NCBI GenBank assembly: GCA_943704495.1
Contig: CALSCR010003179.1
Span: forward strand, 1-22,867
Source of the DNA: Pigoraptor chileana
Lineage: Eukaryota > Opisthokonta > Filasterea
Direction: 5' to 3'
DNA: 22,867 nucleotides
Shown here: positions 1-7,835 of the stretch, one piece after another
Position numbering within the stretch: the stretch's first letter is position 1
Layout: each line of letters starts with the position of its first letter
Position numbers and translations under genes: made by a program
Notes under the pieces: generated by a model
What the model was told of the DNA's origin: nothing
Seen by the model: the letters and a program-made list of their open reading frames with translations, nothing else
Database searches by the model: none

Positions 1-39
1 GCCTTACTATATGCATGACATCAGAGCGCAATCCACTCA

Positions 40-477
40 CGTTTCGGGTATTGTCGACATTATAGTAACCGGCACACCAAGAAACTCGATTGAATCCACA
101 CTGACGCCTCGCAGCTCGATGTCACGGACTATGGAAAGTGCACCTAAGTTCCTGAGATCGCCATGCCCCTTCATACTGAACCGCTGCAAGTTGGAGAAGG
201 GCGCCACATCAATCGTCATAAATTCAGCAGGACCAACTCCTTCACGCCGTGCACACGTATCCATCGGGTAAGTTGCGGTCACGATCATTGTATGTAACAT
301 AATACACCCCGGCAAAAGATGCGAGACCTCGGTGCGCTCACTATTACACCCATCCAGCACTAAGCGGCCCGACAGGAATGGTCGCCTTCTCTTCCTCACG
401 AAATGCCACGTCCTCAATGTACTTTCAATCGTATAAAGGCCAAAGGCGGACTCCTTGAAGATGCAAGTGCAGCGCAC
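40..477 (-). CDS. Uncertain partial coding region, possible leucine-rich repeats
   Basis: This minus-strand frame stays open for about 145 codons. Near its end two segments line up with LRR-like spacing: LQRFSMKG and VRDIELRG, each followed by regularly placed Leu/Ile/Val (DLRNLGAL and DSIEFLGV). The frame closes with TGA at 39-37, but that TGA lies inside a consensus splice donor (GTGAGT, starting at 41), so an intron may carry the gene off the left edge. No ATG start is visible. Upstream on the same strand, other frames at about 430-700 also look protein-like. One of them (about 420-565) contains PETVVHHFIFRMCDVSSLSN, faintly reminiscent of an F-box. Short introns of about 35 bases could join these pieces, for example a GTGAGT donor at 730 and a TTTGCAAG acceptor at 697. 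Open frame and repeat pattern are seen; an F-box/LRR identity is only a guess. It may also be chance. Confidence 0.25.
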
Positions 478-734
478 GTATTTACATTTGACAGCGACGA
501 AACGTCACACATTCGAAAGATGAAATGATGAACCACCGTCTCGGGAGCGCGTGCATTGAACCCAACATTTAACAGCTAAGTTCACCATTTCCAGCATTCG
601 TATCAGATTACACGCCCAAGAACCGAACCCAAGCGCCGATTTACGTATACACCATTGACAAGAGAGCCAATCACAGGTGCGTAGGCATCCGGCCAACTTG
701 CAAACAAAATACAGCGCGGGGGGTACTCACGTGA

Positions 735-1447
735 GAGCCCCCAGCGCACGGCGGATGGGAAGTCGAGTCCAACGGAACGGACGTCAAGTGACTACTTTAG
801 TGCTACAAAAGAGCCAGAAAGCACGCCAAGAGCATACTAGTTGCGATTTGCGCACACAGACAGTGGAATAAACTAGGGGATCCTGTCATGTCCAAATCGA
901 CCTTACGCTAGACGCAACTCCGAAAATTTGTAGTGAAACAGCAAAAAGAGAGAAGACTGCTTGGCTGAGCTGAGACACAGATTTAACGTTTTCATCTCGT
1001 TTCTCAAAAGGAAAGGGTAAGAATTTGAGCCGTTTTTGTGTGTGTCTGTGTCTGTGCATGTGTGTGCGTGTGTGTGAACGTTTGGGCTTTAGATCTCTCG
1101 GCCAAAGGTGCGTCAAATTGAAATCTCTCTCCAAATATTACAATTTTACGAACTCCAATTTCAATTTAAAGCGGCTTGACTTCGGCGGTCATCTGCGTTG
1201 TGTCCACTTTTGTACGTCCAGTTTCCTTCCTACTCGGTCTGCATCTGAGCACCAACCGCAAAACAATCGTCAAGCGGATTCGATCTTTGCATTCATTCGA
1301 AATAACACAGTCTATTGCGTTGTTTCCAATTGTCTACGCATTCTCACAGCTGTTTATTGGGCAATCGCGTTTTCCAGAAAGGTTGGGCTGTCGAATTAGT
1401 TTTGTTGGGCGTGTGATTGGCGCCAGCGACGCATATTATCCGCAGGG
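735..1447. other. Intergenic gap upstream of the MGAT4-like gene
   Basis: I find no convincing gene here. The stretch lies between the uncertain minus-strand coding signal and the start codon of the glycosyltransferase, so it should contain that gene's promoter and 5' leader. A TG-rich tract lies at about 1037-1076. No TATA box, tRNA or other defined signal stands out. Confidence 0.5.
1037..1076. repeat. TG-rich microsatellite
   Basis: Imperfect TG dinucleotide run, interrupted by TC, CA and CG steps, in the gap upstream of the MGAT4-like gene. Confidence 0.8.
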
Positions 1448-3094
1448 ATGCGCGTGCATCCTAAACATGTGGTCATTGTGGCCGCTGCCCTGCTGATGCT
1501 CGTGGTCACAAAGGTCATTGTGGACGGGATGTCGCCAACAGAGAGACAAGTGAGGGAACGGCTTCAAGCGGGATCGCGGCGAGAAGGAAACGAAAACGCG
1601 CACGCACACGGAGAAGGGAACGCACACGGAGATGAACAGGGGCACAAGGACGCAAGGGTTGTTGATGCGACCAAACCTCACAGCGGCGAGGATTCGTTGT
1701 CTGAAGCACGGAAAGCCGCACCTGTCGTGGTGAATGCAATGGATGTGGATGCAAACGGGCTTCCTGCAGACGACGGCGAAGAAAAGGAGGACGATCTTGA
1801 CCCACAAGACGTCGACGGTGCGCAGGACGCACAGGCGGGGCTGCATGGGACGGACCGCGACCGGTTTAAGCTTCGCCTTGTTGACAAGGTGATTGATGCG
1901 AAGCGCAGGCGTGGATCCGCTCCGATCGTAAAGCCGAAAAAGTCGCTCATTGTTGGCATTCCGACGGTAAAACGCCCTAAGCAGTCGTATCTTTTGGGCA
2001 CTCTCCACTCTCTCGTAAATGGAATGAGTGAAACGGAAAAGGAGCGGACTGTACTGAGCATTTACGTATCCGAGTTGGAAGACGCGGCGTTTGTCAACGA
2101 GGTCACGGAAAAAGTCCGCCTCGAATTCCCCAGGGAGTTTGAGACGGGCTTGATCGAGGTATTCGGCCCCGATCTCTCGTTTTATCCGCCGCTCACGGGA
2201 TTGAAGGAAAAGTACGGCGACTCGGAGATGCGGATCAAGTGGCGGTGCAAGCAAGTGGTCGACTATGCGTTTATGATGGATCGGCTGTACAATCGCGCCG
2301 ATTACTATCTCCAACTCGAAGACGACGTCATCACCGTTTCGGGATGGGTGTCGCAGGTGGAGAACTTTATCAAACTGCAGGACACGTGCTCTGACAACGG
2401 AAACTCGCACAGTCCGTCGTATACGTGCCGGCGCAACTGGATCATGTTGCACTATTGCCAGCTGGGCGCCATCGGCATTCTTTTCCGGAATCGTGATATG
2501 CCTTTCGTCACGGGCTTTTATATGCTCACCTTTGAAGAACAACCGGTTGATTGGCTGAATGATCGCATTATTGAGATTACTGATCAGAGGCGACCTGTTC
2601 GGTTGTCGCCGTCGCTCTTTCAGCACATGGGCAAGATCTCTTCATTGCCCGGAAAGGTGCAGGAGCTCCTCGATTATACATTTCGGGACACAACGCAAGA
2701 GTCGCCGAGCAAAAACCCGCCGGCAACCGTCGAAACGTCGCTCACTCCATACAGTGGGTTTGACGCCGCCACCCCGTATGTCAAGATTGGCGGACGCTTT
2801 TGGGCACTCGCACCAAACGCCGGTGACTTTTACGCCATCAAGTTCAAGGATCCATTGCAGCTCAACCGCGTCATATTTGAGCCTTGCGAAGGTCTTCCAA
2901 GCGACGTGTTTGTACACGCCAACATAGAGGCGATTATTGGCGGTGCGGGCGCGGGGAAGCACTCGCTGGGCACGTTTGATCGGGGGCGGCTCGATACACG
3001 CCCGAGCCTCTCGAATGTCAAGGAGATTAGGATCACGGTGGAGCATCCGCAAAAGACCTGGGTGTGCATTGGGAAGATTGCCATTAATTCGTGA
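1448..3094 (+). CDS. MGAT4: MGAT4-like alpha-1,3-mannosyl-glycoprotein 4-beta-N-acetylglucosaminyltransferase (GT54)
   Basis: Single uninterrupted frame of 548 residues. GT54 enzymes add a beta-1,4-linked GlcNAc to the alpha-1,3 mannose arm of N-glycans in the Golgi. The protein looks like a type II Golgi enzyme: a short basic N-terminus, a hydrophobic anchor at about residues 8-24, then a polar His/Asp/Glu-rich stem to about 150. The GT54 domain starts near 166 with SLIVGIPTVKR and SYLLGTLHSLV. The family's acidic metal-site region is YYLQLEDDV (EDD at 291-293). Further on is the signature LFQHMGKISSLPGKVQ (about 391-404). The C-terminal part from about 424 (NPPATVETSL, then GGRFWALAP and GDFYAIKF) matches the region that in animal MGAT4 forms a lectin-like domain. 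The ATG at 1448 is chosen because the membrane anchor follows directly. Length is close to animal MGAT4A/B. It converges with the ribosomal protein gene downstream. A 396-codon antisense frame over it is a shadow. Confidence 0.93.
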   Translation: MRVHPKHVVIVAAALLMLVVTKVIVDGMSPTERQVRERLQAGSRREGNENAHAHGEGNAHGDEQGHKDARVVDATKPHSGEDSLSEARKAAPVVVNAMDVDANGLPADDGEEKEDDLDPQDVDGAQDAQAGLHGTDRDRFKLRLVDKVIDAKRRRGSAPIVKPKKSLIVGIPTVKRPKQSYLLGTLHSLVNGMSETEKERTVLSIYVSELEDAAFVNEVTEKVRLEFPREFETGLIEVFGPDLSFYPPLTGLKEKYGDSEMRIKWRCKQVVDYAFMMDRLYNRADYYLQLEDDVITVSGWVSQVENFIKLQDTCSDNGNSHSPSYTCRRNWIMLHYCQLGAIGILFRNRDMPFVTGFYMLTFEEQPVDWLNDRIIEITDQRRPVRLSPSLFQHMGKISSLPGKVQELLDYTFRDTTQESPSKNPPATVETSLTPYSGFDAATPYVKIGGRFWALAPNAGDFYAIKFKDPLQLNRVIFEPCEGLPSDVFVHANIEAIIGGAGAGKHSLGTFDRGRLDTRPSLSNVKEIRITVEHPQKTWVCIGKIAINS

Positions 3095-3625
3095 TTGTTT
3101 TTGTTTGTGTGTATTTCTTTTTTCTTACATTTGTCTTTTTATAACGTTTGACTCCGCATGCTATATTCTGGTTTTGTCTGTTGGTTTTGCTTGTTTTTTT
3201 TTTTGTGGTGTGTGCTCATTCCTTGCCATTTTTTTGAGGCTGTTTTGGTACGGTGTTGTGTGTTTGGTATTCCCCCCCTCCCGCCCCTCTTGTTACCGCG
3301 TGCGTGCGTTTGGCTTGTTTGTACACTAGGGATAAATGATCTGAAACGAGAGGGCCAAAGAGCCCATTTTCGTTCTTGTTTCCAATGTGTTTGCGCACCT
3401 GGCAATGTATGACATATGCTGCTGTCGGGATGAGAGTCTTATAAACAAACAATACATGCACATAACAGTGAGGTTATTCCTTTTTGCTTTAATGGAGCAA
3501 ATCGTGAAACAGAAAACATATTCCGCAATTTGCACCACACATTCCGTGGGTCAAAAGAGCACGCCAGAGCAAAACAAAAGCGACAAAGACACGCACGGAC
3601 TGTTCACACACACACAGCAACCGCT
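3095..3625. other. Intergenic gap between convergent genes, with possible 3' processing signals
   Basis: This gap separates the 3' ends of the MGAT4-like gene (+) and the ribosomal protein S2 gene (-), so it should hold both 3' untranslated regions. The first part is very T-rich with T runs and TG steps. On the minus strand ATTAAA lies at 3493-3488, about 130 bases after the S2 stop, and could be its poly(A) signal. I see no canonical AATAAA for the plus-strand gene and no RNA gene. Confidence 0.5.
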
Positions 3626-4510
3626 CTAAGCGTCCTGGGGGGCAGCATAGTGGGCAGCGCGCGAGGCCTTGTGCACGTGAGCCTTGGACAGGTAGTCGGT
3701 GAACTCCTGGTAGGGGATCTTGCCAGGGCGGGTGTCGCGCCACATGGTGGGCTCGAGGTAGGTGAACGTGTGGTTAAGGGCCTCAAAGGTAGCCTTGGCA
3801 AAGTTGCCCATCGTCTTGGTGCAACCACGCGAGCAGGTGTAGCAGTCGTGCACACCAGCCATCGTGAGAAGCTTCTTGGGGACGGGAGCAGCAACGAGGC
3901 CAGTGCCGCGGGGGGCGGGGATGAGGCGGACCATGACGGATCCGCACTTGCCGGTGACCTTCATGGGGACAGTGTGGGGCGCACCGAGCTTGTTGCCCCA
4001 GTAGCCACGGCGGATGGGGACAACGGCGAGCTTGGCGAGAATGATGGCACCACGAATGGCAGTGGCAACCTCCTTCGAGCACTTCACACCGAGACCGATG
4101 TGGCCGTCAGAGTCACCAATGGCAACAAACGCCTTGAAGCGGGTGCGCTGTCCGGCACGCGTCTGCTTCTGGACGGGCATGATCTTAAGCACCTCATCCT
4201 TAAGCTTGGAGCCGAGGAAATAGTCGAGGATCTGGTACTCCTTGATGGGCAGAGAGAAGAGGTAGATCGTCTCGAGCTGCTTGATCTTGCCATCCTTCAC
4301 GAGGCGACCAAGCTTGGTCACGGGGACCCACTCCTTCTCCTCATCCTTGCCACCACGGTTGCCACCACGGCCACGTCCACGGCCACGGTCGCCGCCACGG
4401 CCGCGTCCGCGTCCGCGCTCGCCCTCTGCATCACCACCGCGGCGGTCTCCGCCACGGCCAAATCCGCCGCGCCCGCGGCCCCGACGATCACCATCGGCTG
4501 CGTCCGCCAT
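3626..4510 (-). CDS. RPS2: 40S ribosomal protein S2 (uS5)
   Basis: Intronless gene for a 294-residue cytosolic small-subunit ribosomal protein of the uS5 family, which sits near the decoding site and affects accuracy. The N-terminus (about 8-55) is an Arg/Gly-rich tail, as in eukaryotic S2 and typical of arginine-methylated proteins. The core follows with [17 protein letters not shown] (about 60-76), [13 protein letters not shown] (82-94), the S5 N-terminal fold with [12 protein letters not shown] and [20 protein letters not shown], and the C-terminal half with [27 protein letters not shown] (written here in part) and the CYTCSRGC segment (223-230). Length and order match animal and fungal S2. 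Codon use leans strongly to C/G-ending codons, as expected for high expression. The ATG at 4510 precedes MADAADGD. The gene is divergent from the NRBF2-like gene. Confidence 0.97.
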   Translation of the reverse strand: MADAADGDRRGRGRGGFGRGGDRRGGDAEGERGRGRGRGGDRGRGRGRGGNRGGKDEEKEWVPVTKLGRLVKDGKIKQLETIYLFSLPIKEYQILDYFLGSKLKDEVLKIMPVQKQTRAGQRTRFKAFVAIGDSDGHIGLGVKCSKEVATAIRGAIILAKLAVVPIRRGYWGNKLGAPHTVPMKVTGKCGSVMVRLIPAPRGTGLVAAPVPKKLLTMAGVHDCYTCSRGCTKTMGNFAKATFEALNHTFTYLEPTMWRDTRPGKIPYQEFTDYLSKAHVHKASRAAHYAAPQDA

Positions 4511-4668
4511 TTGCTGTGTGTATATGTTGCGCGTGTTTTTGTTGTTTTGTGTGTTTTTTGTTGTATATGCGGGAAGAAATAGAAATTAAGCGCTTTGCTA
4601 ATCACATTTCCCACACGAATAAATAGATCAATCTTCAATAGATATGGAGAGAAAAAACCAAAAACGCA

Positions 4669-4757
4669 CATCCATCCAGGCGATCACCGTCCATTTATGC
4701 ACATGCATCCATCTAAATGCAATCCATCCCATCCCATCCATCCATCGCATCCAAATG
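4669..4757. repeat. ATCC/CATC-type microsatellite
   Basis: Degenerate tetranucleotide and pentanucleotide array of ATCC and ATCCC units, with short ATGCA interruptions, in the RPS2/NRBF2 divergent region. Confidence 0.75.
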
Positions 4758-5051
4758 CAACTCACATAGTGTTGGGTGTTCTCGAAAAGAGAAAAAGAAA
4801 GGGATTTCGATAGTCCCCGTCGTCGGAAAGAAGGAAGAAGCTGAAGCGTACGCCCGCCCGATACTTGTAGTTGCGTTGCGAGAGAGACGGAGAGACATCA
4901 CTTGAGAGAGTGCATTGATTGCACATCATCATCCGGGGGTGTGTGTGCACCACGTATTTTATTCCGAGATCTCGCTTATATTACCTACAAAAGATCTGCC
5001 CTTAAATTAACCGAGCACTCGTAATACCTTTTGACGGAAAAAATGATGATG

Positions 5052-5093
5052 CTGTGTGTGTGGCGGTGTGTGTGTGTGTGTGTGTGTGTGTGC
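5052..5093. repeat. (TG)n microsatellite
   Basis: TG dinucleotide run with a single GGCG interruption, in the divergent promoter region. Confidence 0.9.
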
Positions 5094-5458
5094 ACGCCGT
5101 CCAACTCGGCAACGTAGCTGTGATGATTGCATTCTCGTTGCTCCTTTGCCGAACTCGCGTCGAATCGAGTATACGGCCGCTGTTTCGACAAGGCCGATAT
5201 CCTTTCTTATGCATCAATAATAAGACATTGTAACAAACACTCGATCTGCATAAATCATTTTATGGTTACGAATTTCGGTGCGCATCGCTTATTTGTCAAC
5301 CACGACACTTTCACCCACTTGAGATAAGAAATCACCTGTCTCCTTCGCGACAAAAACATGTAATTGAATAAGGACGGCGTTTGCATATTGCGGTCTTTTG
5401 TTTGAATCTTCTTTTTCCATTTTTTTTTCGATTCCGCGTTCACACAATCGCCGATACG

Positions 5459-7396
5459 ATGGAGGAAGGACCATTCAATCAGGGACGGGCTTATGCGCGC
5501 CGTGCCGAGGATCTTGCAAGTGCGGGTCGATTACAAGAGGCCATCGAATTTCATGTCAAAGCGGCGGAGGAGTTTCTCAAGGCGACGCAGGAGTCGTCGT
5601 CGCCAGATACTGTGAAGATCTTGCGCCTGCACAACTTGAACCACACTAAACGTGCGGCAGACCTGACGTTGCGCATGCGGCAGCAGCAGCAACAACAACA
5701 ACTGCTTCAGCAACAACAGCAGCAACAACAACAACAACAGCAACAGCAACAGCAACCACAACTGCATCAACAGCAGACAAGGGAGCAATACCACCAGGCT
5801 GCAGCACCGCCGAAACAGGCGGCGTCACCGCAGCAACAACGGCATCTCGGCAGCGCGAACCCATCTCCGAGTACGCATAATCACACGTCCTCAAACGCTC
5901 ACACGGCGAAACACACTGGCAGTCGTCAGGGGCAATCGACGTCCACTGCACCAGCGAGCTCGGCTGCCGGAGCTACCGACCATGTGCGCTCACACCCGAA
6001 GGGACAGAGCGCCCCCCAAACTGCCCGACCCCAGGCACCTGCGCACGTGATCAACTTTCCACCGCCAGAGATGGACGACGACGATCTCTTCCAGGGATTT
6101 TGGGATGCAATTGACAGGCTAATCAAGAAGATTCCTAACCCTTTTGCCAACACTGGCTCCAATGTCAAGGGACGCCACTACACGCCGGCTGATCGGCGAC
6201 GGGATTCGCACGGTGCGGGCGGGAGTGGCGGTGCCATTGCTGCCGTTGATGGGTCGTTTTTCATCGTCCCTTCCGCGCAGGAAAAGGGAAAAGAAGGCTC
6301 TGCGGCGGTCGCAAAACTGCAACAACAGCAACACCAACAACAACAACAGCAGCATGCTTCTGTCTCGGACGCAAGGCAGGCGGCGATCGACGCGGGAGAT
6401 CGTGAAGCAATGCGCGCTGAAATTGCATCTCTGCGAGAGCAAGTGCGTCGATTAACCGAAGAAAACGAGAGAATGCGTTCGGTGGACCTGGAAAACGACT
6501 CGCTAAAGCACAGTGTTGTTCAGTTCAAACGCGATGTACTCCAGCAGGCCGTGCGGTACAAGCAGGAGCGCGAACTCAGACAATCCATGTCCATGTCGAG
6601 GTCAGCCATGCTTGCATCTGCACTCAACAACAACATCAACACGCACGGCAGCATAGCTCGTTCTTCGAATGCGTTTCTCGCGGGTGGTGGTGTCAGTGAC
6701 CCTCGCACAATCGGACAATCTCCTCTCTCTGCCGCTTCAAGTGGTCCTCAAGCTGCACAACAACAACAACAACAACAGCCACTACAACCGCAATCTCCAC
6801 TGGCAGGGGCCCCGCCGTCATTTATGTCTTCGGCGCAACTGCAACAACAACAGCAAAATGCCGGCACTGCCTCGGATTCACAACTTCGCCGCGTCATTGC
6901 AGAGAACGAAAAGTTGAAATCCGAATTGGAGAAGCATCGGTTGCGATGGGAGAGCTTGAAGGCGTCTGCGAAAAAGAAGCGAGATCCCGTGCCAGCTTCG
7001 TCGTCTGACATTGGGTTGTCCACAGCAACGACCGGCGGCGGTGGAAGTGCGCCAGCCAATGGCCATCATTACATGAGCACGCATACATCACATGCTGGTA
7101 TTAACACAGGCGGTGACGTAGGTGGCGGCGTGTCTCTGCATACAGCAGCGTCGGCGTCTTCGCATGTGTTACATCACGCGAGATACACGGTGCCCCTTGC
7201 AAACGAAAGTGTAAATGGAGCTGGGACTGTCGGGGGAGACTTTGACCTGCGAATGGGACAGAGTGCTGCGTCGGATATGTTCATGTCTGCGTATACCGAC
7301 ATTGGCAGCGCGCAGTCGATGTACCGACCTCCCCAGGATGTGCTCGACCTCCTTGCACGCTCGCGAGAGTCACTGAACTCGCAGAACGCATCGTGA
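5459..7396 (+). CDS. NRBF2/ATG38-like MIT-domain protein
   Basis: Single-exon gene for 645 residues. The N-terminus (residues 1-74) is an MIT-type helical hairpin very like that of NRBF2: MEEGPFNQGRAYARRAEDL, then GRLQEAIEFHVKAAEEFLKA and a third helix ending RAADLTLRMR. NRBF2 and yeast Atg38 bind the ATG14-containing class III PI3-kinase complex and promote autophagy; I infer that role here. A glutamine tract follows (75-99), then a low-complexity linker and an acidic/aromatic motif at about 205-231 (DDDDLFQGFWDAIDRLIKK, then IPNPF). Coiled coils are predicted by heptads at about 312-370 (EIASLREQVRRLTEENERMR) and 475-508. More Q runs occur near 287-298, 434-440 and 461-466, and the tail is Gly/Ser/His-rich. 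It is over twice the length of human NRBF2, mostly from low-complexity insertions. The start is the first ATG of the frame; upstream in-frame codons include only a TTG. Confidence 0.82.
   Translation: MEEGPFNQGRAYARRAEDLASAGRLQEAIEFHVKAAEEFLKATQESSSPDTVKILRLHNLNHTKRAADLTLRMRQQQQQQQLLQQQQQQQQQQQQQQQQPQLHQQQTREQYHQAAAPPKQAASPQQQRHLGSANPSPSTHNHTSSNAHTAKHTGSRQGQSTSTAPASSAAGATDHVRSHPKGQSAPQTARPQAPAHVINFPPPEMDDDDLFQGFWDAIDRLIKKIPNPFANTGSNVKGRHYTPADRRRDSHGAGGSGGAIAAVDGSFFIVPSAQEKGKEGSAAVAKLQQQQHQQQQQQHASVSDARQAAIDAGDREAMRAEIASLREQVRRLTEENERMRSVDLENDSLKHSVVQFKRDVLQQAVRYKQERELRQSMSMSRSAMLASALNNNINTHGSIARSSNAFLAGGGVSDPRTIGQSPLSAASSGPQAAQQQQQQQPLQPQSPLAGAPPSFMSSAQLQQQQQNAGTASDSQLRRVIAENEKLKSELEKHRLRWESLKASAKKKRDPVPASSSDIGLSTATTGGGGSAPANGHHYMSTHTSHAGINTGGDVGGGVSLHTAASASSHVLHHARYTVPLANESVNGAGTVGGDFDLRMGQSAASDMFMSAYTDIGSAQSMYRPPQDVLDLLARSRESLNSQNAS
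5681..5755 (+). repeat. Polyglutamine-encoding CAG/CAA tract
   Basis: Mixed CAG and CAA codons encode 25 residues, all Gln except two Leu, just after the MIT domain of the NRBF2-like protein. The codon mixing would be expected to slow repeat slippage compared with a pure CAG run. Confidence 0.9.
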
Positions 7397-7835
7397 GCTT
7401 ATGGCAGTATCAGTGACTCGTTTTCGCAATTCAGTTGTGTGCCAGTTGTTTCGATATTTATTGGATGCGATGGCGCGAATGCTTCGTCTCGGTATTTTTT
7501 GTTTGGATTCATCTGCCTCGCTCAGTGTCGTCGCTCTGTCTGCCGTACTCGGGGGGCATTGTGTTAGTTTTCGTTTGTCGACATAATGTTGTACTCCATT
7601 CATAAATGCCGCGAAGCACCCAATTTTGGCCAATTTTGCAACAATCTCTTAAAACCCTCATTGATGTTCTGTGTGTTTTTTGTGTCACGACCAAAATCAC
7701 AATCGAAACCTTTGAAGGCATCCGTCACAACGGTCACCCAAAGAGTAAGTCGGGGACAATGCGGGGTCGTCACCGAGAAAGAGAAAGAGTTCCGTGGGTT
7801 GGTGTGTGTGTGTGTGTGAGGGGGAGAGAGAGAGA
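7397..7835. other. Intergenic gap between convergent genes
   Basis: 3' flank shared by the NRBF2-like gene (+) and the acyltransferase-like gene (-). I see no gene. A minus-strand AATAAA lies at 7462-7457, about 374 bases past the acyltransferase stop, and CATAAA on the plus strand is at about 7601; either could be a poly(A) signal but neither is strong. A TG/GA repeat lies at about 7801-7834. Confidence 0.45.
7801..7834. repeat. (TG)n followed by (GA)n microsatellite
   Basis: TG run passing directly into a GA run, ending just short of the minus-strand acyltransferase stop codon. Confidence 0.85.

Larger units (their letters stand above)
4511..5458. other. Divergent intergenic region between RPS2 and the NRBF2-like gene
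   Basis: No gene is supported in this 948-base stretch. It should carry the promoters and 5' leaders of two genes pointing away from each other. The S2 leader just upstream of its ATG is A-rich on the minus strand. The region contains an ATCC-type repeat (about 4669-4757), a purine-rich GAGA segment near 4880-4915 and a clean TG run (5052-5093). No tRNA-like cloverleaf was found. Confidence 0.5.

Noticed and set aside
1436-2626. 396-codon minus-strand open frame over the MGAT4-like gene
   Set aside because: The plus strand encodes a full GT54 protein. The antisense product is Arg/Leu/His-rich with no recognisable domain.
3530-4582. 350-codon plus-strand open frame over RPS2
   Set aside because: It is antisense to an unmistakable ribosomal protein gene. 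Its Val/Gly/Ala/Thr-rich translation is the expected mirror of strongly biased codons in uS5.
4281-4589. Pro/Arg-rich plus-strand frame in the RPS2 5' part
   Set aside because: It is the antisense reading of the Arg/Gly tail of S2 and has no independent support.
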